A DNA stretch of 64,000 nt from Taxillus chinensis (taxonomy: Eukaryota; Streptophyta; Magnoliopsida; Santalales; Loranthaceae), in the NCBI GenBank assembly GCA_023512835.1, contig CM042086.1, positions 15,078,309 to 15,142,308 of the forward strand. The letters run 5' to 3'. The stretch's first letter is position 1. Every line of letters starts with the position of its first letter. The notes beneath the pieces were generated by a model that saw nothing but the letters and a program-made list of their open reading frames with translations, was not told where the DNA came from and made no database searches. Both the position numbers and the translations under genes were made by a program. Positions 24,701 to 37,400 of the stretch are shown here, one piece after another.

Positions 24701-26900
24701 GATTTCTTAGACTTCTAATCGCGTTTTACTGAAGTAAAATTTGTAACTTTGGATGCATTACTATTTTATAAAATTGTTTTTTTTTAGCTATTAAAAATAA
24801 CTCCTCTATGAGATCTCTTCTTCATGCTATAAATCTGATTAAAACAATTTGTGTTCATAAAAATGACCTTTAAATTGCCTTTTCTATTAAGAATACGGAG
24901 TTTTGATACTCTTTTATATGTAGCTATGAAAGTGTTGAATCCAGTAGCTTTGATCCGCTCAGCTTCATCCCGATCAGCTTCATCTAGATTTGTACTCCCT
25001 CCTTCAAGTTCCAGAGATGAGAGCTATGATGGTTGCAATGATTTGTCCAAGGAATGTTGTATGTTGGCAGGCAGTCACCAATCAACTCTGGAGAAATTAT
25101 ATGCTTGGGAGAAGAAGCTCTATGATGAAGTTAAGGTATGCTTGAAAATCGCTTTTGTATTGCATTTTTAACAAGCTCTAATATTAATTTATTATATTTA
25201 TCTAAGCAAGCATCCTACATATATGAATGTATGTTTTTTTACACCATATGAGAAAATTGATAATGTTTATTTTTGCATAGAAATGCACTTTGACCAACCT
25301 AACACAATTTAAAATTTCTTTGTCAAATTTGAATGTTAATGTTAATTTTTTCTTGGCTTTGTTACTCAGTCTGGAGAACGTTTTAGGATTGCCTATGAAA
25401 AGAAACATAAGCATCTCAGAAACCAAGACGTAAGAGGATTGGACCCCACTGTGGTTGATAAAACGAGGGTTGCCATTAGAAATTTACAAACCCAGATGAC
25501 CGTTTCATTACACCGGATTGAAGCAATTTCCAAGAAGATAGAAACATTAAGGGATGAAGAATTGCAACCTCAACTCTTAGAATTGATTCAGGGGTATGTA
25601 TGTTACCCGACCTTAGTACACCTTAGTTTATATTGATTTTTCTACATTTTGAATTTGCACAAATCCATCACTGGGAACTCTTTTGGTTGGCCAGATATTC
25701 CAAAATATCTTGTTGTTGGCCAGATATCCCACATCTCATTGCCTTGTATGACTTCCCCACATCCTTATAGCAACTTCAGAGTTAACTTTCTCACATTGTC
25801 ATTTCTGCACAATACGTGGATGTTACTGTTTTATTCGTTTAACATAGACGCCTCTTAAATCCTATACTCTGTCAATATCTTTTATGCTAATAAGTCATGA
25901 AGGCTTTCTTTTGCCATCTAACTCAAATGAAAATAATTGCGCTGGCAATTACCTAGCTCCTAGAAAACATATTGCACTCTAACAGTTTTAAGCCATTCAA
26001 ATTATTTTAATAATTTAAAAAAATGGGAAAGCATGGTCTTCATTTTTAAGCATGGATCTTTTTCATCTTTTGTTTTTGGTATTCGATTTACAATTTCTTA
26101 TTATGGCTTTTTCACACCTTCGTTGATCATGTATGCTGAATCAATATAGACTTCTTCCCAAGGGTAATTTCTCTATCCATGAACACCACAGATTAGCAAA
26201 GATGTGGAGGGTAATGGCAGGGTGTCATCAGTCGCAGAAACGAACCTTAGATGAAGCAAAATATTTATTAGCTGGCACTCCTTCAAAATTCACGAAGGCA
26301 AAGAAACACGCTGTTATGTCAACTATAGGGCCACACCGGCTGGCCCTTTTGGCTTCTAACCTCGAGAGGCAGATAAGGAATTGGCGAGTTTGTTTTGAAT
26401 CCTGGATCAATTCTCAACGGTCTTATGTGCAATCACTGACTGGTTGGCTCCTACGGTGCATACGGTTGGATTCCGAAGCTTCTGGGCTATCCGTCTCTCC
26501 TAGACACACCAGTGGGGCCCCTCAAATATTTGGAATGTGCATTCAATGGTCCCGATTTCTTGATGGTGTCCATGAGACCCGGGTGGTTGATGGGCTAGAT
26601 TTTTTTGCAGCTGGGATGGGTTCTCTCTATGCACAACAGCTGAGGGAGGATTCCCGTCGTGGATCAAAGCGGTTCGAATTGGATGTGAATACTCAGGTGG
26701 TGGAATTTGGGCAGACAGAGGAGGAAGCAATGTCTGCAGAGAAAATGGCAGAAGTTGCTATAAAAGTCCTTTGTGCTGGAATGTCAATGGCCATGACCTC
26801 ACTGACAGAGTTTTCTATTGCTTATGCTGAAGGTTATGATGATCTATCTAAGCAGTGGGAGAAATCCAAGCAGCCACAAATTTCAGGCGAGGCAGCATAG
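21468..26900 (+). CDS. DUF630/DUF632 protein (NRG2/REL2-like)
   Basis: Predicted 770-aa plant-specific regulator. Exons: 21468-22635, 24924-25135, 25370-25593, 26192-26900; GT-AG junctions and phases close to TAG. It begins MGCSTSK, a likely N-myristoylation/palmitoylation site, inside the conserved DUF630 start (RLCKDRRKFIKQAV). A long variable middle part is rich in Pro, Ser and acidic residues (EEEDEDDEEYETD). DUF632 starts near residue 345 and fills the C-terminal half, with coiled-coil-like stretches (TLEKLYAWEKKLYDEVK; RTLDEAKYLLAGTPSKF). Family members include Arabidopsis NRG2 (nitrate signalling) and REL2 of rice (leaf rolling). Which role this copy has cannot be told from sequence. 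The first intron (22636-24923) is long and holds internal repeats. Confidence 0.93.
23281..23570. other. Possible transposon remnant in intron 1
   Basis: A stretch of different texture within the intron begins with an A-rich run and ACTTTTATTGAGGCCACTAAAA, then less AT-rich sequence with no open frame. On the minus strand it would end in TCAATAAAAGTTTTC plus a T/A-rich tail, as 3' ends of LINEs or inserted transcripts can. This is a guess only. Confidence 0.25.
23819..24475 (+). repeat. Three-copy degenerate tandem repeat in intron 1
   Basis: A unit of about 210-230 bp repeats from about 23819, 24051 and 24263. Shared words: TTGGTATTCTT.TTGAAGCATG, AACATGC.GTCTAG, GAAGTGTTTCTTGGGTATG, ATGGGTTTAC and GGTTATCTTAATTTGAGATATT. 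The copies have diverged by substitutions and small gaps. No coding potential. Confidence 0.8.
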
Positions 26901-28764
26901 TAGTTTGACTAGTTTCTAAAATCAGTGAAATGTAAATTGTAGTGGGGTATGGTTTATTTTGTTTATTTAGGTTGCTGCGCGTCAGTTTTCAGTTACCAGT
27001 TACCAGGAGCTGAGAAATGACAGGGAAAAAGATAATACCTTCTCGGAAGCATGTGTTGGAATAATTGTAGATCCTCAATTTCAGTCCTGGCAATTATATT
27101 TTATCTTGTAACGAAATGGGGCTGTTTGATAATTTTGCAGTAGCGATGATGATGGAAGTTAGGTTGAAAATGTCGGCAGTTTACAAAATACGATGGAAAC
27201 TAAAAACATTGATAAACTGAAATTGTGTTTGACCATCAATGCCGTGTCTGAGACTTTATTGCAGCGGGCACGTGTGATCATACGTTTATACCCCACAATT
27301 CAAGTTTTATTATCTTTTAAGGTACTTTTTTTATAATTAATATTATATCCACAGATAGGTTTATAATCCCTCATATATTATGATTTTACTTTCTAATAGT
27401 TTCAAACAATCCATAAATGGAATTTTATTCTCTTTTAATGCACTTTTACTCAAAAGGAAAAGTTTATATATAACAATTTGAAGGAAAATGTTCCATTAGA
27501 GCCTTGTCATTGGACCATACATGCATGTATGCATAGCTAGTTTTGCATATTCCTAACATAAATATTTTTTATCTCTAAAATTTTAGCCAACTATAAATAT
27601 TATATTTTACAACTTTATAGTCTCTAAATTACTTATTTATAGTTAATTCTCTCTTATCTCATCCTTTTTCATACAAGGCAAAATTATAAAAAATAAATAT
27701 TTAATCGAATGAGTTAACCAAATTAACAGCTAAATACTGATGAGTTACAATAACACTCAACATATGAATGATATGAAAAAATAATTAAAATATCATATTT
27801 TATTTGCAAGCCGATATATCAAGCATCTGCTAATTTAGTTAAGTCATTCTATTTTAAATCGGACTAACAAAAAATATATATTTTAAAATGATAATATTTA
27901 TTATTATGTGTCTTTAAATAAGTATAAGCCAATATGAAAATTTTATTGAAATGACAAAGTGGATACGAATACACAAAAATACAAATTTTATATACCAATG
28001 CCAATATACTACACGTGATAAGCATGAATCAAGGGAAACATATGGCGCCAATTTAATCGTATGTGTAATATATTGATTCCCGGGCCGACGTAAGCCACAT
28101 ATACTTGAGCTGTCCAAGAGCGAGACATGTCCTATTTGTCAACAACAATGTAGTGCCGGTGGGTGGGACGGAGAGAGTGACCAAAATGGGAAATGACAAT
28201 TAAATATAATTCCACCGAATAAATAGCAAAGCGTCATAAATAAATAAATAAATAAAATGGCAAGCAAATGGCGCCATCACCACCGCGTCGATTGAAATTT
28301 TGTCTTGATTTACTCGCTTTGCTTTTTGTGTGGGCTCCGTTTAGAATTTATTGATTTTTGATGGACGCGTCAATGAGTATCGATTGAATCGACATCAATA
28401 TCGAATGAAGCAAGCGATATAAAGAATTAATATTTTTTATCGGATTTAAAATTATATTTACGTATCCGTCCAACGTGCCAGTCAAGCCAAGCATCCGACG
28501 ATACTAAACATCAATTATGTGCTGCATAAAAAAAATAGCTGAAATGACGGAAATAAAATAATATTTTATTTAAAAAGTAATTATATTATAAAAAATTAAA
28601 ATATTATTCTACTTGCTAAACATATGTTAAAAAGATATAATAATTTATTAAAAATTAAAAGTCATATAGCTTGATGTAGTAAAAACCTGCAGTGATATGC
28701 TAAAAAAGGTTTTGAATGTAAAAGAGTATGCTTTTTGGAAATTGATAACGGCAAACCTCCCGTG
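26901..28764. other. 3' region and AT-rich spacer
   Basis: After the stop at 26900 comes the probable 3' untranslated region, to about 27140. The rest is AT-rich sequence with no gene I can support up to the retroelement at 28765. Confidence 0.55.
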
Positions 28765-29166
28765 TGTCACGGGTCAGGTTTTCTTTGCCTCTCAACCCAT
28801 TGCGGCACTTATCTTTTTTATCCACGGTCTGCTAAGTTTAGCCTTTGAGGTTGAAGCGCACGTAGACTGGTTTCGCCCTGCCACTGAGCTCATCAGGAGA
28901 ACGGCTCCAGTTCCCGACCAGTTTGTGTAAGGATGGTCAAATCCCTTCTTCAACGTCAAGTCCTCGACTAGCGGTGTGCTTCCCGAATTCAACCAGGTCG
29001 GCACGTCTGAACTCCGAAGGGGTTCCATCCATTCTCCTCCACGAACTGCCTGGAACCTTCTACTGCGCACCATTTACGCTTTCAACCAACCCTTCTCCTT
29101 TACGTAGCACGAATACATTCCTGGATCGTGCCACTGAGAAACGCTCCAAATCCTCGGGTTGTGACA
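28765..29166 (-). repeat. 3' LTR of the TRIM-like element
   Basis: Left repeat, bounded by TGTCACGGG and GGTTGTGACA. It matches the right repeat along its length, with scattered substitutions. Confidence 0.88.
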
Positions 29167-29562
29167 TTCTGCTCCACCCAATCCTCGCAACGTCCTCGTT
29201 GCATTTGTCGACATCGCTTCCTCGCAGGCGATGACATCGTTACCTCGACGCCCTCCCACTCGCCCAACGTCAACTGGTTGGATATCGTTTCCCTGCAAGT
29301 TGCAACACCTTTACCAATATGCTCTCCCACTCGCCCAATGTCCAAAGGATAGGAGGCTTCCAAGATCGCTTCGATGCACTCCTTCGTACTCCCTTGCCCA
29401 GCCATGTATCACACTTTGTGATACTCCAACTATACAGACGCAAGGCGTGCAAGACACTACCAGGTTGACTCATCTCTGTAAGCTCCCAACTTGGGATCAC
29501 GCTACTCGCGAGAGTGCGAGACGAGTCTTCAGGATACGGGACGGTTCGGCTCTGATACCACT

Positions 29563-29966
29563 TGTCACATGGTCAAGTTTCCTGCGCCTCTCAACCCATT
29601 GCAGCACTTAGCTTCTCTATCTACGGTTCGCTAAGTTTAGCTTTTGAGGGTTGAAGAACACGTAGACTGGTTTTGCCCTGCCACTGGATTTATCAGGAAA
29701 ACGGCTCCAGTTCCCGACCAGTTTGTGTATGGATGACCAAATCCCTTCTTCAACGTTAAGTCCTTGACTAGCGACGTGCTCCCCGCATTCAACCGGGTCG
29801 GCACGTCTGAGCTTCGAAGGGGTTCTATCAGTTCTCCTTCACAAACTGCATGGAACCTTCTGTTGCGCACCATCTACACTTTCAACCAACCTCTCTCCTT
29901 TACGTAGCACGAATACATTCATGAATCATTCCACTGAGAAACGCCCCGAATCTTCGGGTCGTGACA
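29563..29966 (-). repeat. 5' LTR of the TRIM-like element
   Basis: Right repeat, bounded by TGTCACATG and GGTCGTGACA. The Met-tRNA primer-binding site lies two bases outside it at 29548-29560. Confidence 0.88.
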
Positions 29967-30164
29967 CGTGGGAGTATGGATGCTGTAACTCTCATTGATA
30001 GCTACAAATAAAAAAAAGACCCAAAATGATATACTGTATGCAAATATATGACCATTTTAAAATTTTTACCTGAAATTACAGTTCACATGAGATAGCTACA
30101 ATTCACATAACCCAAAAACTCGCAAGGTAAATAATGATTTAATTTAATTTGATGATTTGGTTTG

Positions 30165-30440
30165 AAAATAGCAGTTTTTCCCGAATACCTATTTTCCGAA
30201 CCAAAACCCCTATTTGTCAAACCGAAGACCTATTTCCTGATTTGAAGTCATTATTTTCCGAACCGAAATTCATATTTCTCGAACCGAAGTCCCTATTTCC
30301 TGAACCGAAGTCTCTATTTTCCAAACTGAAGTCCTATTTTCCGAACTGAAATCACTATTGTCCAAACCAAAATCATTATTTTTTGAATTGAAGTCTCTAT
30401 TTTCCTAACCGAAGTCTTATTTTTTCAAATCAAAATTCAT
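30165..30440 (+). repeat. Minisatellite of about 20-22 bp units
   Basis: Around a dozen degenerate units of the type GAACCGAAGTC.CTATTTTCC run head to tail. One frame stays open for part of it and gives an EPKSLF-like heptad repeat, but there is no start context or splice support, so I treat it as non-coding. Confidence 0.8.
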
Positions 30441-30659
30441 TCTGAACCGAAGTAAATTTGTCATATTATGCGAATGCAAAAATAACAAAGACAAAAATTA
30501 AATCAAAATTCATCAAATTAATTTAAATACATCATTTGTCATAAGCGCAATTAATAATTTTATATAGACAAATAATATGTGCCACGTTAATCCAAATAAT
30601 AATAATAATAATAATGATTTAAAAACGAGGCGGAAAATAGTACTTTGTGTGACCCGTTT

Positions 30660-31469
30660 TAGACTTCTCGGGTGCAAACACGGATCCATCACCGTCAGTG
30701 CAGGCCGTTCCGGTTCCGCCCGCCACCTTCTGCTTCCACTTCTTCAGATCATCAACTTCTTCTTTCGCCTTCTCCCTCAGCTCGCAATGTGAAAAACCCG
30801 AAGCCCGATCCCCAAACAACCCAACCCAGTTCGCTCTCTCCCTCCGCCGTCGCTATCTCCGTCCTCCACTCCCTCCACCATCTCTGGCGACCTCCTCCTC
30901 CTCGCGCCGCGCCCTACAAGCTCCACGAAACCTACTTCCTCTGCTCTCCGCTCCTTCATCCACATCCGATTCCTGTAATCTCCGCTTTTCAGGCTCAGTG
31001 GCGTTGAAGCACCTTTGATTCGTTTTACTAGTTGATTCCCAATCTCAGATACCCAAACATGCCCTACCTCTCTGCCCTCGATCCCTCCCCTGCTACGTAG
31101 GTGCGTGTGATGTTAATCTGGTTCTGCCCGTTTCATAAGGTTGGTGTTTCTGATTTTGGGATTTTGTGCGTCGTTTACGCATTTTTTTTTTCAATTTTGC
31201 TGTCGTGATTGCTTACTTCTTTTGGGATGCCCATTGCTGATACTTCATCACCAAGCATTGAGCATCAGTGAATTAGGTTGTCTTAATTGCTGTCTTTTAC
31301 TGTTTTTTGTTTTGTTTTGTTGGAGCTGTGTTTAACGTTCCCATATTGCAGTACTGATTGTATTTTCATGTGATTTATGTGTAGTTTTTATTTATTTTTT
31401 TCTCTGCAGCTTTGAAGCTGAATGTCAATGAATTAATCTCAGAAAGCAGTAATCCCTTGACGGGCCAGG
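30660..31469 (+). promoter_or_regulatory. 5' region of the O-fucosyltransferase gene
   Basis: CT- and C-rich sequence from about 30660 to 31100 looks like a first leader exon. A candidate donor (TAG|GTGCGT) is at 31101 and another (AAG|GTTGGT) near 31140. The acceptor CTCTGCAG ends at 31409, so a second leader exon starts at 31410. Upstream ORFs are visible at 31059-31100 (13 aa) and 31422-31436 (4 aa). Confidence 0.5.
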
Positions 31470-34400
31470 ATGATTTTCAAATCCAGGATAAAGTGGGCAG
31501 CGCTTCTGGGACTCGTGTTGTCTTTGTTTTCATTGTTTGTGCACCTCTTTCTTGCAAAGTCTTCGAATGTTAATATTATACCTTTGGTTGGTTTAAGTGA
31601 AGATTTTTCCTCTACCTTAGGGTTGAAGGTGCGTCTTTAGTTGTTTGGTTCCCTTCCAATGTTTTTTTTCTTCATGTAATTACATTGTTGATTTACTCAT
31701 TTACAGGGTGTTAGGTCTAAGAACTTATGGGGCAGCGTGAAGCACCTAGAGTCTTTGCAGCCCTATGCAAATCCCAGAAGCAAATATCTTGGTAATGGGC
31801 AAGCTCTTGCTGTTTTAAGTTTTGTAGGCTTTTGCATATATAAACTTACTATAAACACTGTTTTAGGGCATTCGTCAGTAAAAAAATTTGATCGTGGATT
31901 AAATTATAAAGTTATGTCTGTTGTGCATGTACATGCTTCCTTTGTGTGTTTAAGCGGAAATCCGACTCAATGAAGCCCATGAAACTTCCATATGATGGAA
32001 TCTTGGTAGCTTGACACAGATTGTCTTGCTGCGTACAAGACTTTGAATTTGCATGCAGGTCTTTAGTGAGAACATTTCATCACACTAACTTTTATTTATT
32101 TCCATTTGTTTGTTCAAATTTAAAATATGGTAGTTGTGTTGTTAGTATAGTTGTATAACAAAAAGTTCATAGTTCTGCCTTCTTTTATATTTTTGGGAAC
32201 AGCTCCATCCATCACTTTTCATTTCCTTGTTTCTGTAAAATACTAATTCGATGTAGTTATGCCTTTGGGTTTACAGATCCAGATGGGGAGAGCAATGGGT
32301 TCATTTACGCTAAAATTTTTGGTGGTTTTGCAAATATAAGATCATCGGTGAAATTTTCAATTTGTGACTCTTAGTTCAATTGTTAATCTTCATCCAAATC
32401 CATAACAGGCATAGCACTCCTAACTTTATCTATTAACTTTCTAGATCTGTGATCTTGTCACCATATCCAGGCTTCTAAATGCCACTCTTATCATCCCAGA
32501 GATTCAACAAAGTATTCGCTCAAAAAGAATCAGGTAATGTAATCTACCTATTCTATTCAGTTGTTCAAATGTGAGTTTTCTTTGTTGCCTATCCATAGTT
32601 TAGAGGCCCTTACTCTTTTTGATGCTTGTTCAGTTCTAAGTTCAAGAGTTTTTCCTATCTCTACAACGAGGAGCAGTTTATTGCTTCACTGGCAAATGAC
32701 GTTACGATTATCAAGAGCCTGCCTGAAAATTTTAAGTCTTCAAGGAAAAAGAATGAGTTCCCCACTTTTAAGCCCAGAAGTTCTGCTTCTTTAAGTTTTT
32801 ATAATGAAGAAGTTTTGCCAACTTTGAAGAAAACAAAAGTTATTGGATTGCTTGTCAGTGGTGGAGGATGCCTGCAGGTTAAATTAGCTATCTTACTAAT
32901 TTATACTTGCAAGGATTCTGTTATCTTTATATTAACTTTTTACTATAACATGATCTGCATTTAGACATCAATTCTCCATTGTTGTCGTATATAGAGTTGG
33001 ATGATTTATATTGCTTTCAATCCTCGTATGTTTTCCATATGTTACAAAAAGTGCACGTGTACAATGTGTTACCATAATGATTTTGTCCATTGAATGCTTG
33101 AAAGCATCCTAAACTAGTGCCACTCATATGAGTGTGCAGAGTTTGCTTTAGCTTTATGAATTTTTTCCTACCAAGTTGAGTTTCAAGTTTATGAAATTCA
33201 TATTGAACCAAATGAATGATGGAAAATTGAAGATTTATTGTAAAGCATGGAAACTGAAGTTCACGAATACTTTGTTGGGAACTATTACTGCGGGTGATTT
33301 TCATAATTAGTAGGATTTTAGAGCCCTAGTTTTCTTTATTAGGATTACTGTTGGAAGGATTCTAGATGATCATTTTTATTTCCTTAAAAATTGGAATTAT
33401 CATAATGGATGTTGAATTGGACTTATGAATATCAATGTTAGGATTTTGTGTTGTTTATCTTCTCAATCTTTTGGTCCTTCTTGAATTTGGTTATTCAGAA
33501 TGTAGGTCAATGGATGCACCTATTAGGAAGATGGAGAAAAGGCTTTGACCAAAATTACTGATGTTTTTTTTTAGCATCTTAAGTGCATGCCAATATGCCA
33601 TCATGTGGCTTGGAGCAAATATAATTTGTAAATAGGCTTTGACCAAAATTGCAGAATCCAAAACAGGGCATCACTTCTAAATAGAGCATCTATTCATCCG
33701 TACAAATAGCAAAACAATTGGAGCCCCTATTATTTCTTCATCTGATCTTTGTCAAACCAGAACTTATACATATGCATGTGAAAATTGATATGTTCTTTCT
33801 TCTGACAGAATAAGTTCTGTAATCCATTTTTAATCATTATTTTAGCTGAGTAGGACCATTTCAGACTTTTTCCCTCCCTTAATCTAGTCAGTTCTGCAGC
33901 ATTAAGTGGCAAGATTTTATTATGAAATGAAACAGCTTCAGAAAATTTAAAAAAGAAAAGAAAAGAAGACTGCTCTGGGACCATGTTAAAGAAGAAATTT
34001 TTAGTAGTTTTTTTGCATTATTCCATCTTCCTGCCAACTAGGTAGGGCACTAACTATGCCACTACTGGATGTGCTTCCTGTATTAAATTTATCCAATTTA
34101 TCAGTTAACGGAAGATGTGGCTTCAAAGCAGCAATATCACATCTCTCTCTCTCTCTCTCTCATTTTTCTTTGTCATACAATATCAGATCTAGTACTGCAA
34201 AGCACCAATGATCAGCCTTTCTTTTTACGTTTAAATTTACTGGCCTTAAAACTAATGGGCACAAAGAATTTTCTTAAATAGGTTCTTTTTGGGCATGGCA
34301 ACAAAACACTTAACTTTCTACATTGATGGGAGTGAGGTTGTTGGGTGAGTTGACTGAATATTGGAAGAATGTTCTATGCTTCATTTTTTTTTAAAATTCA

Positions 34401-37400
34401 TAATAACAGTTCTTTATCACTATGCAGCTTGTTATTGGTTTCTATGGGGTTATCTTCAATTCACTGTATTTGCTTCCATTTTCTCAGTATAGCCGCTCAA
34501 TCATAATCTTCCCATAATTTAGTTCCTCGTCATATTTTCAGTCAATTCTTCCTCCTAACATGTCTGAGTTTCAAAGACTAAGATGTCGGGTTGCTTTCCA
34601 TGCGCTGCACTTTCGTCCTGAAATTCAGATGCTGGGGGGGCGTATTGTGGAAAGGTTTGAATCTCCCCCTTGCCTTATTGCATGGATTTTAATGTATCAA
34701 AGTTGGTAAGGACTAAAGAGAACAAATGTGTATCTTCTAATAGTGCTCACACACGTTGTCAAAGAAGATTGGATTCAGTGGCAATACTCCGTTTATAATA
34801 GAGAATTGAATGCAAAAAGGATACTATAACAGTATGGACACCCAACTGAACATAGGAGGGGTGTATTCTAGCAGTATTCTCATATCTATAATAATAAAAA
34901 AAACACCAAATATAATATAATATAATATAATATATATATTTGGTAATTAAATAATTAACTTTCAAAAGAAAAGAGGACAAAACGAGGCACTAATTTGATG
35001 GGAAAAGGCCGCCAAACTAGCTCAAACAAAAGCGCCACATACGGCAACCTACATCTCACAAGCGGCTAGGAAAAAACAAGCCTAGGAACAAAAAAGGAAC
35101 AGTAAGAATTAAGAGCTCTAGGAAGAGCCTACAACACAACATAGTACAATGACAAAACAACCTCCCTAAAGTGCAGCCAGAAGAACAAATCTCAACTAGG
35201 AGGGAAGCCCAAGAAACTCAAAGGAAAAGTTCTTCCATTGGAACCCTTACCAGCACCCAGGTTTGGGCAACAATCACATGAATGTCAGGAACAAGAGCTT
35301 TTGAAAAATGATAAAATTCTGTGCCCATGAAATGCAATAAACTGAAACCACAAAAGTCATCTTTCACAAGATGTAGGTGGAGGTTTCCCTACTGCCAACC
35401 AGAGGCAGATATTTGAAGTTGGAATTATTATATTTCCAACTTCATATGATATATACTTGTGATATAAATCAATTATTGCAATATGTAATGTCCTACGACG
35501 TGGAAACCCTCAAAGTTTATTTGTATAAAGGACTAACAATGTGTGTATAAAAGACTAACAATGTGTATATAAAGGACTAATAAAAAAAACACACTAGGAA
35601 ATTAAGGGGAGAAAAAAATTTGTGCATGACTGCATGTAGATCTACAATCCCATGCTTTTGAACTTATCTATATTTTGAATTTATAATTAAGCATTCAAGC
35701 CAAAATTTGCTGGTTCTTTAAATTTTTTGTTACCACCATAGGTTACGAGCATGGGGCCAACCTTTCCTAGCTTTTCATCCTGGTTTGGTAAGAGACACAT
35801 TGGCCTACCATGGTTGTGCAGAACTCTTCCAGGTTAGCTCTTAAACATCTACATGTCAATTACATATTTTTCAATATAAATTTATTTCATACTGATTAGT
35901 TTTCTTTATCTTTTTCTGTGCGTTTCAACCATAAATTAGGGATATAAAATTAGTGTATAATTGGACTAAACTGATCTCACTCCATATTGGGCTTGTATAG
36001 GATGTTCATACTGAACTTATACAACATCAAAGATCAAAGATGATTAAGCGGCGTGTTATCAATGGAAAACTAATTGTAGACTCTCGCCTGCAAAGAGACA
36101 ATGGTTCATGCCCACTCATGCCTGAAGAGGTACAATTAACAGTTTATGATTGAGTGGTCATTTCACATGTTTGTGCACAATTCTGTAGCAATTCACAGGT
36201 TTAGCAAACATTGCTAAAAATTTGGCCGTATAAGACAATAAATTTGGAGTATGAACATGCCACAAACTGCCTATATGGCCATCACTTCCATTACTTTGGC
36301 CTTCTTGAAAGCTTAATGGCTGCATTGATTGTCTAAGGACTTCCACATCAATTTCATATTTTCGATCTCTATTTTGGAAATCAAACAGTATAGTATTTAA
36401 AAATCTTAAAAAATTCCATACATTATTCTTCATCTCTATAATATTTGTCTTTAATAATTATTTGTTAATTTTTTCCCTTTATTTATAAATTATTATTATT
36501 TATTTAAAATAATTATTTAAATATGTAAATAAATGAGAAAAACTATAAATATACAAACATAGAGTATCTATGCTAGATCTCTAAATATGCAGACTGTAAA
36601 AGTTCTATCCTCAATATATCAAATATGCAGATTTACCTCAACTTCAAAATGTTCTCTAAATTTTAGAGGAAACTGTATTTTAAATGAGCTGTTTGGATGC
36701 TTTAAGGAGATTGATTAAAATTCAAGCTAATTGCAGATATATTGAGGTGATATTGTGGGGTTTCATGTCAAAAGTGGCAGAATAATAAAATTTGACAGTC
36801 AAAGAAAAATGAAAGATGGCGCACAGATTATTATTGTAGAGAGAAAATGATAGAGAGTACATTATAAGACTGCATACTCTAATAGCATATACACCTCATC
36901 TATTTATAATGGAGATCAAACATTACGGTATGAAAAGCCCCACTATGGAAACCCTTGTAAATATAGAAGATAAAATGTTTTTAGATAATATTTCTATATT
37001 TCTGCTGAATCCAGTAAAAGTGCATATATTATTTAATATTGCCTAACCATTAACAAAAGTGAACATAGTTTTGTTTGTATGTAAGGCCCTTATATTACTT
37101 TATTCCTACTAAAGAGGCGTATAATGAGTTAAATGTTGGTTTCAATATTGCTCCGATCAAATTGTAAATCTGTATGATGTTGGATTTTATTTAACATTAG
37201 ATTTCTTTATAGACTAATCTGAAGTTTTGAAAACTACACTTGCTCAGAATTGATATTGGAAGTGTGCAGATTGGAGTCCTCCTTCGAGCAATGGGCTACC
37301 CACCTAAAACAATTATATACTTGGCAGGATCTGAAACATTTGGTGGTCAACGTGTTCTGATCCCTTTCCGTGCCATGTTTCCCCACTTAGTGGACCGCAG

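Larger units (their letters stand above)
28765..29966 (-). mobile_element. TRIM-like non-autonomous LTR retroelement with both LTRs
   Basis: Two direct repeats of about 402 and 404 bp (28765-29166 and 29563-29966) flank about 396 bp. Each begins TGTCAC and ends GTGACA. Just inside the right repeat, 29548-29560 reads GGCTCTGATACCA, the reverse complement of TGGTATCAGAGCC, the classic plant primer-binding site for initiator-Met tRNA. So the element reads on the minus strand and the right repeat is its 5' LTR. Next to the left LTR, the minus strand has a purine-rich tract (GGGTGGAGCAGAA), fitting a polypurine tract. The flanks share CGTG (28761-28764 and 29967-29970), a possible 4-bp target duplication. 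The interior is too short for gag-pol, so it depends on another element. The LTRs differ visibly at many sites, so insertion is not recent. Confidence 0.88.

Noticed and set aside
29074..29611. Open frames of 70-126 codons inside the TRIM-like element
   Set aside because: They cross LTR boundaries, differ between strands and show no gag, protease or reverse transcriptase motif.
28765..29966. Cassandra-type TRIM (5S rRNA-bearing)
   Set aside because: I found no 5S rRNA-like promoter sequence in the LTRs.
30149..30349. Open frame with an EPKSLF-like repeat
   Set aside because: It follows from the 21-bp minisatellite and has no start or splice support.
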